Assembly (NCBI GenBank): GCA_964464375.1
Contig: CAYXFU010000005.1
Coordinates: forward strand, 68,413 to 132,412
Reading direction: 5' to 3'
DNA from: CAIOZA01 sp964464375
GTDB lineage: Bacteria; Bacteroidota; Ignavibacteria; Kapaibacteriales; UBA2268
DNA: 64,000 bases
Both the position numbers and the translations under genes were made by a program. The notes under the pieces are model-generated. The model had not been told where the DNA came from and searched no databases. It saw only the letters and a list, made by a program, of their open reading frames with translations. Of the stretch, positions 46,254 through 55,691 are shown piece by piece; position 1 is the first letter of the stretch; each line of letters starts with the position of its first letter.

Positions 46254-46361
46254 ATGAATAAAGCTCTTCTGGTCATTCTCATCGTTTTTTGTTCTATTTC
46301 TCTCTACGCAGCAGAGCCGGTAGTAAAGTTCTATCTTCAGGATGGAAGCACAAAGCAGTAG
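46254..46361 (+). pseudogene. Truncated FISUMP-family gene, 5' remnant
   Basis: This frame encodes 35 residues: a signal peptide (MNKALLVILIVFCSISLYA), then AEPVVKFYLQDGSTKQ and a TAG stop, where the intact paralogues continue with YNLSDIENMKF. The start, signal peptide and first 16 mature residues match, so it is the head of a deleted paralogue, 44 bases before the intact gene. Confidence 0.8.
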
Positions 46362-46405
46362 AAAGTTTGTAAAGTTATAAAGTTCATAAAGTAGAAAGAA
46401 TAAAT

Positions 46406-48223
46406 ATGAAAAAAGCTCTAATCGTAATCGTCATCATCCTCTGGACAGTTTCGCTGTATTCGGCAGAGCCGCTTGTTAAGTTCTATCTTCAGGATGGAAG
46501 CTCGAAGCAGTATAATCTCAGCGATATAGAAAATATGAAATTCTTAAATGCTCCCGATATACTTCAATTACATATATTCAAGAACAATGGCAAGAGCCTC
46601 TACTATCCTACTCAACTGATAGACAGCATTAAATTTGCAGTTGACACTACACATGAAAATAGATTGCACCTCTGGCATGATGGTTTTATTTGGAATATTG
46701 CTATTCATGAAATTGACAGTATTTTACTTTATTACACAACCTATACAGCTGTCACCATCGGTGAACAGCACTGGATGTATAAGAATTTGAATGTCGATCA
46801 CTATAGAAATGGTGATTCTATTCCGGAAGTAGATGATGACTCATGGGCTCATATTACAACAGGAGCATGGTGCTATTTTCGGAAAAACAATGGAAACAAA
46901 TTATTTTATGGCAAGCTTTATAACTGGTATGCAGTTGATGATCGTCGTGGCTTAGCTCCCGATGGCTGGCATGTGCCTAGTGATTCCGACTGGAAAGAAC
47001 TTGAAATGTACTTAGGTATGTCAAAATCAGAGGCAGATAATACTTACTTTAGAGGGACTGAAGTAGGAGGTAAACTAAAAAGCACCGGCAATACAGAAGC
47101 CGGTGATGGATTATGGTTTACTCCAAATTTCGAAGCAACAAACTCAACAGGATTTACAGGACTTCCCGGAGGAATGTATTTCTTTGAAAACAAGATTTAC
47201 AATTTTTTCAGTCTTCAATTCTATGGCTATTGGTGGACTTCAACTGAATATTCTCTTAGTGCAGCATTTAACAGAAGTCTGGCTTGGGATAGATCCGGCA
47301 TTGGCAGATATAATAATATCCCTAAGGGAACAGGGATTTCTGTGCGATGTCTGAAAGGTGTTGGAACGCTGCATGCACCCATGATCGACAGCATAAGTCC
47401 TGCAAAAGCAATGATAGGCGATACAGTTATCCTGTATGGCTATTATTTTCTAAACCAAAGGGACACCAATAAAGTCACATTTGCAGGTGCAGATGCAGTT
47501 GAATATATTAGTTGGTCAAACTCACAGATAAAATTGAAAGTGCCGTCAGGAGCAAAGATAGGAAAAGTTTTTGTTACTGTGAATGGAGTAAGAGGCAATG
47601 ACGTTGATTTCACTGTTATTACACCTTGCAGTAGCAGAAGTACTTATTCTTCTGATTCAATCGGTACACAAGTGTGGATGGGTGAAAATCTCGATGTGTG
47701 CACATATAAAAATGGCGACCCAATCCCCGAAGTAACAGATCCAACAGAGTGGTTTAAGATCACAACAGGTGCATGGTGCTATTACAACAATGATCCCGAT
47801 TTGGGTAAAATTTATGGCAAACTTTACAATTGGTATGCTGTCAATGATCCTCGTGGCTTAGCACCTGATGAATGGCATATACCAACTGATTCAGAATGGG
47901 CAGTCTTTACTGCGAATCTTGGTGGATTTTTTTCAGGTGGAAAATTAAAAAGTACAGGAACAATTGAAGATAGTTCAGGTTTATGGAAAAGTCCAAATAC
48001 AGGAGCGACAAACGAAACCGGATTTTCAGCTCTTCCAGGAGGTAACCGTAGCTATAACGGAACATTCAGCAGTATTGGGACTAAAGCATACTGGTGGACT
48101 TCCACTAAGTTTTATATGGGAAATAATGCGTGGAGTATCTTCTTATCAAACAATGAAAATACAATCAATAGCAGGGATTACTTTGCAAATGGTGGATTCT
48201 CCGTCCGTTGTCTGAAAGACTAG
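46406..48223 (+). CDS. Secreted double-FISUMP protein with IPT/TIG domain
   Basis: The 605-residue protein has a signal peptide ending at LYSAEP, then the family N-segment AEPLVKFYLQDGSSKQYNLSDIENMKF, a FISUMP domain (about residues 115-320: GEQHWMYKNLNVDHYRNGDS, GAWCYF, GLAPDGWHVPSDSDWKELE, GFTGLPGGMY, SVRCLKG), an IPT/TIG Ig-like domain (about 330-405: SISPAKAMIGDTVILYGYYF) and a second FISUMP domain (about 415-605). Role unknown; surface or extracellular. The paralogue at 6603 has one FISUMP domain only. It is flanked by two truncated copies (46254 and 48250) of the same gene start. Confidence 0.87.
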   Translation: MKKALIVIVIILWTVSLYSAEPLVKFYLQDGSSKQYNLSDIENMKFLNAPDILQLHIFKNNGKSLYYPTQLIDSIKFAVDTTHENRLHLWHDGFIWNIAIHEIDSILLYYTTYTAVTIGEQHWMYKNLNVDHYRNGDSIPEVDDDSWAHITTGAWCYFRKNNGNKLFYGKLYNWYAVDDRRGLAPDGWHVPSDSDWKELEMYLGMSKSEADNTYFRGTEVGGKLKSTGNTEAGDGLWFTPNFEATNSTGFTGLPGGMYFFENKIYNFFSLQFYGYWWTSTEYSLSAAFNRSLAWDRSGIGRYNNIPKGTGISVRCLKGVGTLHAPMIDSISPAKAMIGDTVILYGYYFLNQRDTNKVTFAGADAVEYISWSNSQIKLKVPSGAKIGKVFVTVNGVRGNDVDFTVITPCSSRSTYSSDSIGTQVWMGENLDVCTYKNGDPIPEVTDPTEWFKITTGAWCYYNNDPDLGKIYGKLYNWYAVNDPRGLAPDEWHIPTDSEWAVFTANLGGFFSGGKLKSTGTIEDSSGLWKSPNTGATNETGFSALPGGNRSYNGTFSSIGTKAYWWTSTKFYMGNNAWSIFLSNNENTINSRDYFANGGFSVRCLKD

Positions 48224-48249
48224 ATCAGTATAAAGTAGAAAGAAAATAT

Positions 48250-48303
48250 ATGAAAAAAGTACTTCTAATCATCGTCAGTAAGTTTTGTTCTTCACTCACC
48301 TAA
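48250..48303 (+). pseudogene. Second truncated FISUMP-family gene start
   Basis: A 17-codon frame, MKKVLLIIVSKFCSSLT then TAA, begins like the signal peptides of the other FISUMP genes and is preceded by the same AAAGTAGAAAG-type leader as the intact gene at 46406. It loses similarity after about 9-10 codons. It is a probable relic, or a chance resemblance made strong by the leader match. Confidence 0.6.
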
Positions 48304-48310
48304 TGCAGTT

Positions 48311-48348
48311 CACTCCAAAAGTTAGGCAAAAAACTTTTGGAGTGTTTT
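48311..48348 (+). terminator. Rho-independent terminator of the FISUMP locus
   Basis: CACTCCAAAAGTT and AACTTTTGGAGTG form a 13-pair stem with an 8-base loop, followed by TTTT. The stem is symmetric enough to serve the convergent gene too. Confidence 0.88.
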
Positions 48349-48367
48349 AAGTTATAATATCTAAAAT

Positions 48368-51013
48368 CTACTCTCTGATAATTATTGGTTTTTTGTTCAG
48401 ATTTAATTTCTGACTAACCCATGTGTAATCTTTAATTCCGCGGACAGCTTCTTCCTGCGTCTTGTAACAACCATATTTCAATCTATAATTCACGTTCCCA
48501 AAAGAATCGTAATATTCTGAAATAGATGCTTCAGAAAGTCCTGATTTCTGAATAGCGTTCAATGCTTTGTCAACTTCGCTCTTATCCTTATAGCTATTGA
48601 ATAGGATCGCATAACACATTTTTATGTCAACTGGTTTCGGTTCATCTTTCGAAGGCGGCAATGGTGGCGGTGATTCCTGAAGTATGTTTTCCTTCTGTAC
48701 TTCAGAAATGCTAATATTTTCTTTCTGATTCGCCTCTATCGTCACTACTTTGGATGCTTTTGGCTCTTTAGCCTGTTTCTCTTCATTAAGTTTCGGCTGT
48801 TGTACTTCAGGTACAGCTGTAGGTGACTCAGAAGCTTTGCTTATCTTAACCGGCTCAGTATTAATTTGCTCAGAATTCTTTATGTTAACTAATTTAATGG
48901 GTGCTTCCTTTGTTTCACCACCGGGTAAACGTCTGTGGTATTTGATTTCCTCGGGACGGACTATGTCCAGATAAATCTCAATTCTTCTGCTCTGTGGATC
49001 ATCTCTCAATCTTCTTTGCTCAAATCCACTTTTGTCAATTCCAAAACCCTCTGCATCGAGGATAACTCTACCCTGATCACGCATCTGGCTATAGATTGGC
49101 GAGAGTTTTTTCATTTCCTTATCAAAAGTAATGAACGTATAATAAGCTCTGAGCTTTGAAAGAATAATATTCCCATTCTGTCCTTCATCCTGAAGTGATA
49201 CCCATTTCCCTTTTGGTTCGTTCGGATCCGAAGGCCAGCCATGTTTCCACATATCAATACCTGTTGGGATTGTAACCGGTTGACCTCTCTCATCAACACC
49301 AATAGTTATTGTTTCATCAGGATAATCATGCTTGTTCTTGGAGGAAGAACGGTATGGATGGTCTTCCCCACCAGACAGTCCACGTGGATCTGTATAACCA
49401 TGAACTGTAACTTTCAGATACAAAGTATCACGGCAGAATTCCTGGAATGAAGGGAGCAGTTTAATCAATGGCTTATAAATTTGTTCAGAGAAATTCTGAT
49501 CAATTTTTTTTGATGCACCAGTATAATCATGACCGGTAGAATCAACAAATCCGGTACGGCTAAAAAATCCATTAGCTTCACGTTTGCGGTATTCAATCAG
49601 GTTTGTGGTAGTATTCGGATACCAGTAACCTGTTACAAAGTATGGAAGAGTGTCTGTTGATTGAAATACTATCGGTGGAATTTCAACTTTTTGTCTGGAT
49701 ATCAAAACCTTACGATGGAACAATGTATCCATGCCAAAGGGGCGTACTGTATTAATCGTAAGTCCGTCAGGTCCTTCAACTTTGTTGGAATAGCATTCCT
49801 CGTTCACAAATTTAGAGAATTTGATATCATAATTCTTATTTGCTTCTACTTCATATTCCGAGCCGGAAGTTATATTCACATTGCTTTTTGATCCTGACTC
49901 TGATAATGTCATTGAAAGACCATTCTTGATTGTTGGAGGAACAAGTTCATTCCCTCTCGAATCCAGAATACGTTCTTCAACATCTACCTGAATTCTAATC
50001 TTAGATTTAGGCAGTGAGTAAGCAAAAAGATTTCGTTTATTGAACTCACCTTTTCTATTCGATGTTATAAATATTGCAGATCGGTCAGGAGTAATAAATG
50101 GGAATTCATCATCAGCATCCGAATTATACCTTAAATTCTTAGGAACGCTCAAACCATATTTAGCGGCATCATCAGCAATTGCATCATCAAGAATAATTGG
50201 ATTTTCCGGCAGCTGAATACCACCAACATTTTTGAAATCAGCACGATAAATATCTTTGCCGGTTTTGCCCTTCTCGTTTTTCTTGTAATCCCAATTGGTT
50301 GAGAAATAGAATTTACCGTCTGCTCCGAAATGTGGTGAAAACTCATCCCCAGGAGTATTGATATCCGGAACAGGAACCGGCTTTGACCAAACACCCTGTC
50401 CATCAAGAACAGAATGCCAAAGATCAAGTGAGCCTTTGCCTCCGGCACGATTTGTTACAAAAACCAGAACTTTCCCATCGAGTGACAAAGCCGGTTGAGA
50501 ATCCCATGCTTCCGGATCGTTAACATTTGTCAGTGGTTCCGGAAATGAATAACCGTCAATTCTTTTAGTCATCTGCCACAGATCAAACAAGTAACTTGTA
50601 CCCGAAGCAGTATTTGTGGACATATCCCGCTCTGCTGCGAAGATTATTCTATCACCACTGATTGCCTGTGATCCTCGTGTGAACTGTGCAATCCTTGATG
50701 CATTAGTAATAATCTGTTTAGAGTCGCTCCAGCCTTCGTTCCATGGAGTACCCATGTTCCTCATTGAGGTCGGTCTGGTAGTATAAAAGATTTCGGCTGA
50801 TATAGCTATAGGTCTTCTGTTAGGAACCGGGCGCGATGATGTGAAAAAGAGAGTATCTTCCATATTTCCGAAAATAACCCATGCATTATAATCCTCATCG
50901 CCACCATTTACTTGTGAGCCTAAAATACCACCCTTCAGATCGTCCTTAGCGGCATTGAGTAGTGTTGAACAGCCGATAATCAATACGAATAATATTATCT
51001 TCATTTTTTTCAT
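48368..51013 (-). CDS. PD40-OmpA-SPOR envelope protein
   Basis: The start ATG at 51013 (GAGGGTG upstream) gives 881 residues with a lipobox-like end of the signal (VLIIGC). PD40 propeller repeats fill the first third (PEAWDSQPALSLDGKVLVFVTNRAGGKGSLDLW, EFSPHFGADGKFYFSTNW, DEFPFITPDRSAIFITSNRKG). The middle carries an OmpA-like region (KLRAYYTFITFDKEMKKLSPIYSQMRDQGRVILDAEGFG...RRIEIYLDI) and the end a SPOR-like peptidoglycan-binding domain (MCYAILFNSYKDKSEVDKAL...GCYKTQEEAVRGIKDYTWVSQKL). A long Pro/Glu/Lys linker precedes SPOR. It likely ties a surface or periplasmic complex to peptidoglycan. It follows the lipoprotein gene with a 14-base gap. Confidence 0.85.
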   Translation of the reverse strand: MKKMKIILFVLIIGCSTLLNAAKDDLKGGILGSQVNGGDEDYNAWVIFGNMEDTLFFTSSRPVPNRRPIAISAEIFYTTRPTSMRNMGTPWNEGWSDSKQIITNASRIAQFTRGSQAISGDRIIFAAERDMSTNTASGTSYLFDLWQMTKRIDGYSFPEPLTNVNDPEAWDSQPALSLDGKVLVFVTNRAGGKGSLDLWHSVLDGQGVWSKPVPVPDINTPGDEFSPHFGADGKFYFSTNWDYKKNEKGKTGKDIYRADFKNVGGIQLPENPIILDDAIADDAAKYGLSVPKNLRYNSDADDEFPFITPDRSAIFITSNRKGEFNKRNLFAYSLPKSKIRIQVDVEERILDSRGNELVPPTIKNGLSMTLSESGSKSNVNITSGSEYEVEANKNYDIKFSKFVNEECYSNKVEGPDGLTINTVRPFGMDTLFHRKVLISRQKVEIPPIVFQSTDTLPYFVTGYWYPNTTTNLIEYRKREANGFFSRTGFVDSTGHDYTGASKKIDQNFSEQIYKPLIKLLPSFQEFCRDTLYLKVTVHGYTDPRGLSGGEDHPYRSSSKNKHDYPDETITIGVDERGQPVTIPTGIDMWKHGWPSDPNEPKGKWVSLQDEGQNGNIILSKLRAYYTFITFDKEMKKLSPIYSQMRDQGRVILDAEGFGIDKSGFEQRRLRDDPQSRRIEIYLDIVRPEEIKYHRRLPGGETKEAPIKLVNIKNSEQINTEPVKISKASESPTAVPEVQQPKLNEEKQAKEPKASKVVTIEANQKENISISEVQKENILQESPPPLPPSKDEPKPVDIKMCYAILFNSYKDKSEVDKALNAIQKSGLSEASISEYYDSFGNVNYRLKYGCYKTQEEAVRGIKDYTWVSQKLNLNKKPIIIRE

Positions 51014-51027
51014 AATCACACCCTCGA

Positions 51028-53145
51028 TCAAGGTATATAAATTGGATAAATTGAACGGAATTCGATTCCGGACTGTTTACTCGAAGTTTGCTCAATTCCA
51101 GTATCTATTCTTCTGATATATATCAAAGCATAAGTTTTTGAACTTATCTGGAAAGCTATAATATCTCCAACCTTCAGACCACGCAATGGATTGGTTGAAT
51201 ATCCTGTTGCATAATTTGGATCAGCAACGAATTGATTGTAAATTCCTGCTACATTCGAGAATTGAGCTTCAGGAACCCCACTTCTCCAGACTTTCATACC
51301 TATAAAAGAGCTGATGGATTTCAATATTGGTTCCTGTGGCGGATTAGCACTTGCGTTATTGTCATCAACATCAATCCAAATGTTTCCTTTAAGAGGTGGA
51401 TAAGGTCCCGGTGTATTTCCGGGTCCTTTTGTTATTGTACGGGCACCATCACCAAAGTAATATACTTCATTTTCGGGATCAGATTTCAGCGGAGTTTTCT
51501 GATCGTAAGCTCTAAGATTTATTATAGGGCTTATATCAGGATAGATCGAAACAACAGCTGCCGCATTAATAGTCTGAGTGCATCCGGGTGTTGAAGCAAT
51601 TATTCGGATACTGAAAGCACTGTCAGAGGTTCGTTTGTTGTTACCTCGTGCTGCAACAATCACTGCCATTTCGTCAATAGTCGGTGCGGTAAACGTAACC
51701 TGAATAGATCCAATATCTCCAGGTGACAGACTCAGTGATTGAGGACTGACTGTATAGTATTTCTGTGAGTAGCCATCAGGAGGATACTGCACTGAGAAAG
51801 TGATGTTCACATCAGTACAAGCAGTATCGGGGACTCTGAAATAATAAGTTTTGGTTACAGAACTCAATATTGGAGGATCTATCGTGGGTACTGATGCGAA
51901 AACCCTCTTATCAACCCGATTAGATAACGTATCAAATACCTGATTAGGATTAAAGGCTATGAACTGACTTCTGTCAAGACTGTAGAATGGACATGATGAC
52001 GAACACGCATCACCATTCAGGTAAACATCAAAGTCGCAATTATTATTAGTTCCCTCATAAACCATTTTCAATTTGAGTGTATCAATAGAGTTCTTTGCTT
52101 TTACTGCAGTAAATTTTGCAGAAATACTTAGTGATTGTCCCTTTGCCAATGTAATCGGGAATGATGTTGGAGTGAGAATCTGCCAACCGTCGTTACCATC
52201 AAATGAAACCCGGCTTATTGTAACAGCACAAGGAGAATTATTGGTGAATACTGAATTTTGAATATCCTTTGATTGACCGATTGGAAGCCTGTCAGTCAGA
52301 GTCATCGTATATGAAGTATTAGAAGGATCGCAGTTACAATCCGGAGCTACAACTTCTGCATTTAAATTGATAGTGTAAGTTCCCGTTTGGTTTGCTCCGC
52401 ATTTAACTGTTATATCTAATTTAGCATTGAAGATACCTGCTGTTTTTGTCGATACAGAGAAGCAAATCACAAGTGTCTGTCCAGGTTTTAGAATATATGA
52501 ACCATTTGTTGCTTGTACAGGTAATCCATCAATAACAACTGAATTTAAAGTAAAATTCTGATCATTAAATGCAGGAAGAGTAATAGTCATGTCCTCGCGG
52601 CTATTATTGAAAATACCGGCAGAGCATCTATCATACTTATTCACATTGACAGGTGTGTTCTGCTTGAGTTTAGTATTTCCTATATCATCAACAAACCTGA
52701 TAGTTTCTGTTCCGTTCAGAGCTGAGCAATCTATATTTGCGACGCTGACGGTATCAAATAAGAAGACAACAGTTGTATCTGTGCAAATCAAAAGACTTGA
52801 TTTAAGCTGTGTCTTACCATTATACGTTGCGGATATATTGTAGTTAGTACCAATCAGAGGAGTTGTAACTGAAAATACAGTCGCACCCAGATCATTGGTA
52901 AAACCCTGAAGTGGAGTTCCTGTCGAATTAATTGGAACAAGACGAATATCGGCACCCTTAATAGGAATTTTAACTTTGGGGTTACCTTGGTCAATCTGAT
53001 ATGCCAACACACTTAGTTTCCTGTTGTTGTTATTAGATGGAGCAGTAGTTTCCATGCAGCCAACAACAAGAAAAATCATTACCAGAACGGCTAACATCCC
53101 AAATATCAGGAAATTGGTATTCTGTTTAATTATATTTGATTTCAT
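51028..53145 (-). CDS. Lipoprotein with Ig-like (choice-of-anchor) repeats
   Basis: A 705-residue protein with lipobox LVVGC (signal 1-30), then a short carboxypeptidase-like domain (KIPIKGADIRLVPINSTG) and repeats in the ASPM/SPD-2/Hydin-like style (GIFNNSREDMTITLPAF...ILKPGQTLVICFSVSTKTAG, PITLAKGQSLSISAKFTAVKAKN, SLSLSPGDIGSIQVTFTAP). The C-terminal part is a smaller soluble domain. The protein is Cys-rich for an envelope protein. It is the middle gene of a three-gene minus-strand operon, 40 bases after the outer-membrane gene. Confidence 0.82.
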   Translation of the reverse strand: MKSNIIKQNTNFLIFGMLAVLVMIFLVVGCMETTAPSNNNNRKLSVLAYQIDQGNPKVKIPIKGADIRLVPINSTGTPLQGFTNDLGATVFSVTTPLIGTNYNISATYNGKTQLKSSLLICTDTTVVFLFDTVSVANIDCSALNGTETIRFVDDIGNTKLKQNTPVNVNKYDRCSAGIFNNSREDMTITLPAFNDQNFTLNSVVIDGLPVQATNGSYILKPGQTLVICFSVSTKTAGIFNAKLDITVKCGANQTGTYTINLNAEVVAPDCNCDPSNTSYTMTLTDRLPIGQSKDIQNSVFTNNSPCAVTISRVSFDGNDGWQILTPTSFPITLAKGQSLSISAKFTAVKAKNSIDTLKLKMVYEGTNNNCDFDVYLNGDACSSSCPFYSLDRSQFIAFNPNQVFDTLSNRVDKRVFASVPTIDPPILSSVTKTYYFRVPDTACTDVNITFSVQYPPDGYSQKYYTVSPQSLSLSPGDIGSIQVTFTAPTIDEMAVIVAARGNNKRTSDSAFSIRIIASTPGCTQTINAAAVVSIYPDISPIINLRAYDQKTPLKSDPENEVYYFGDGARTITKGPGNTPGPYPPLKGNIWIDVDDNNASANPPQEPILKSISSFIGMKVWRSGVPEAQFSNVAGIYNQFVADPNYATGYSTNPLRGLKVGDIIAFQISSKTYALIYIRRIDTGIEQTSSKQSGIEFRSIYPIYIP

Positions 53146-53185
53146 AACAATTTATCTTAATTAAGTTCTACAATCGATAATTAAA

Positions 53186-54196
53186 TTAATAAGTAATGCC
53201 GAATCTCAATAAAAGGACATTTGAAGCTCGGTATGGATTTCTTTCACCGTCAGGAATGCCCGGACAACAAGTAATTTCTGGTAATGGTAAATTCATATAT
53301 CTATATCCAAGATCTATGGAAAAATCAACATTACAATTAATAGCCCAATCATAACCGATACCTATTCCATAAAATAATCTCTGAGACTTCATATCCTTTC
53401 CAAACATAGGAGCTTTCGATTTGAAATCTAAAGGTAAACCTGAGTTACCGTAAATATACCAACTGTTGCAATTATCCGAAAACTTAGCCGGGAACTGATT
53501 GAATGTATACCGAAGATTCAACCCTAAAGGTATAAAAATTGATTCATCAACTGGCCAAGCTCCTAAAATAAAACCACCCTGCAAATGATGTGCTTTATCA
53601 ATAAAAAGTAAATCCCACATTCCTGCAAGCTCTAATCCGAGCACAAGGGAGGAACCTCCACGGTCGAATCCGAGGAATTTAGAATTGTAAACCGTTGATC
53701 CATTCGCTGATGGATAGACAACTGAATCTTTTGTTCCACGATAACCTATTGCTCCTCTTATCTCTAACTTATCGAATATCCACCAGCCATCTCTAATCCT
53801 GCAACAGCCATCAATCGGTGCAAGATCGTTAGATGCAAGTTCTTTAGGCGGTTCTAGCGGATCGGAAACATAAGTAACTCTCTTCACTCTATTGATAGGA
53901 ATTTCATAAATTGGTGGTTCTTCCTTTTCTGCACAAGGAATGCCTTCCACGCGAACACGTGCTTCTCGTTCTTCTGAAGCCGGAATTAGCTTTGGTTGTT
54001 CAGCCGATTTAATTGATGTTAACTTTTGATTCGGATCACATCTGTTGGTGATAGGCAGGTCACTTTCATTCAACTCAACGTTCCATTGAATAACATTTTT
54101 CTGTGTAGAACACGAGTAAAGAAAAGTGGAAATGGTAATTCCAATAATCAAGAGAATCAGCCTACTTTTTAACTGGATTGGTAAATTTGGTCTCAT
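53186..54196 (-). CDS. Outer-membrane lipoprotein with predicted beta-barrel
   Basis: A 336-residue protein with lipobox-type signal (STFLYSC), a proline-rich linker with IPINRVKRVTYVSDP and a C-terminal half rich in alternating hydrophobic strands (GFILGAWPVDESIFIPLGLNLRYTF, RLFYGIGIGYDWAINCNVDFSIDLGYRYMNLPLP, VLLLRFGITY) that looks like an outer-membrane beta barrel, ending in an aromatic residue as expected for barrels. It heads the three-gene operon to 48368. I recognise no named family. Confidence 0.75.
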   Translation of the reverse strand: MRPNLPIQLKSRLILLIIGITISTFLYSCSTQKNVIQWNVELNESDLPITNRCDPNQKLTSIKSAEQPKLIPASEEREARVRVEGIPCAEKEEPPIYEIPINRVKRVTYVSDPLEPPKELASNDLAPIDGCCRIRDGWWIFDKLEIRGAIGYRGTKDSVVYPSANGSTVYNSKFLGFDRGGSSLVLGLELAGMWDLLFIDKAHHLQGGFILGAWPVDESIFIPLGLNLRYTFNQFPAKFSDNCNSWYIYGNSGLPLDFKSKAPMFGKDMKSQRLFYGIGIGYDWAINCNVDFSIDLGYRYMNLPLPEITCCPGIPDGERNPYRASNVLLLRFGITY

Positions 54197-54409
54197 AGTT
54201 CTTTTATATAATAGTGAATTATGTTTTTTCTTTATTGCTTTTAATTAGTGGTTAATCCGAAAATAATTATTAATTGTATGATTATCAAATTTATTATTAA
54301 AAAAAATCTTTTTATTTAATCTGACAAAAAGTATCAGCAATAAAAAACATAATATTCTAATTCTAACGTTTATATTATATTAATTCGGGAAAAATGATGT
54401 TAGTACTGA

Positions 54410-55090
54410 ATGGAGCTAATTAAAACAGATAAAATAATGACAAAATACAACAAAATTGAAATATTGATTTGCTACCTTACTTTTATCTTGATGATGGTAT
54501 TGAACTACTTTAATATTTTCAGTAAGGGATTGAACAATCTCTACAGTCCATTGTTTGTTATCATTTTCTTCTGGATTATTATCAAGATAATGATGCAAAC
54601 TGATGACACCAAAAATATCTCAATCTTTTCTTTCATTGTATTTCTTTTATCATTAATCATTTCTCTTCTGGTTTTTAGAAATGATGCATTCGTGCAGAGT
54701 TTTCACTTTGGGACAATACTCAAACCTCAAATTTTTTCAATTCCACTAACTGCCGGATTTATCTGGCTCAATGCGATATTCGTTTCAACGGCACTTATTC
54801 AAAGATTTCATTCATTCGGAAACTTCAATGTAATCACAAAGTCATTACTTATAGGTTTGAGTTTTCTTGTATTTGATATTTATTTCGAACCGGCAGCAGG
54901 AAGGCTGGGGTTTTGGTATTGGGGTGGAACAAGTATCCCGCTGTTAAATTATGTTGTCTGGTTTTGTTTCGGCACTCTGATGGGATTCCTAGGTCTAAAA
55001 TTAAAAGTCTTTAGCGAACAATTACCATCAATCGCACTGCATCTCTATATCGCTCAGGTTTTATTTTTCTTAACTGTATTCTTTAGCTAA
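54410..55090 (+). CDS. CruF/DUF422-like membrane protein (carotenoid-type)
   Basis: The 226-residue protein has about seven membrane segments and the pattern DIYFEPAAGRLGFWYWGGTSIPLLNYVVWFCFG, matching the carotenoid biosynthesis protein family (DUF422, which includes CruF and bisanhydrobacterioruberin hydratase). Its function here is not certain: no other carotenoid gene lies in the window. The ATG at 54410 or 54437 could start it; the second gives a shorter N-terminus. Confidence 0.65.
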   Translation: MELIKTDKIMTKYNKIEILICYLTFILMMVLNYFNIFSKGLNNLYSPLFVIIFFWIIIKIMMQTDDTKNISIFSFIVFLLSLIISLLVFRNDAFVQSFHFGTILKPQIFSIPLTAGFIWLNAIFVSTALIQRFHSFGNFNVITKSLLIGLSFLVFDIYFEPAAGRLGFWYWGGTSIPLLNYVVWFCFGTLMGFLGLKLKVFSEQLPSIALHLYIAQVLFFLTVFFS

Positions 55091-55691
55091 TACCGAATTC
55101 ATGGTAATATTTAAGGGTTACATCTCTTGCAGATGAAATATCTTCTCCGAATGAAATTATACCCTCACTATGACCACCCATAGCTATTATCTTTGTCTCT
55201 GAGAGATTACTTTTTTCGAATAATTTTATTACATTCATGGCGAGATCAACAGTACCAAATTCATTTTCTTTATCGGTTGTCGGAACTATGTTAAGAATTT
55301 TCTCCCAAAAGGATAGATGATGAATATGGATTACAGCACCAATATTTTCATCGTATTCGTACACTGCCGCATGGGTTAACGATTCTGACGATGCACCGAT
55401 AAACCCTTTGCAAATAATACTATTTTCTCCAAAATTATAAGAAATAACTTCTGCATAATCCCGTGAATCCAGAATCCGCTTTCTTCCTGTCTGAGAGCCA
55501 CTGATAAGAAATGAGTCATTTGAAGTTCTAACGCTGATATTCCCATATCCTATTCCATCGGCAACACCTATCAATCCTAAATCAAAAAGTTCTGTTCTGA
55601 TTTTATTCATATCGCGGATTGAATCATAAAAGGTTGCAATACCTTCAATCAAAGTGCAATCGAATTTAATATAACCATCATTGATTTTCAT
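55083..55691 (-). CDS. Class II aldolase/adducin-family protein beside mtnA
   Basis: A 202-residue class II aldolase with GNISVRTS (about residue 50), SSESLTHAAVYE (acidic residue), the metal site IHIHH and GGHSEG near the C-terminus, which supplies the third His. The class includes MtnB (methylthioribulose-1-phosphate dehydratase) and the deoxyribulose-phosphate aldolase of the DHAP shunt. Its start overlaps the mtnA stop as ATGA. It also overlaps the 3' end of the convergent 54410 gene by eight bases. Confidence 0.8.
   Translation of the reverse strand: MKINDGYIKFDCTLIEGIATFYDSIRDMNKIRTELFDLGLIGVADGIGYGNISVRTSNDSFLISGSQTGRKRILDSRDYAEVISYNFGENSIICKGFIGASSESLTHAAVYEYDENIGAVIHIHHLSFWEKILNIVPTTDKENEFGTVDLAMNVIKLFEKSNLSETKIIAMGGHSEGIISFGEDISSARDVTLKYYHEFGIS

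Noticed and set aside
47103..48215. Out-of-frame open frames inside the FISUMP gene
   Set aside because: They are shadows of the repeated, W/G-rich FISUMP coding sequence in another frame.
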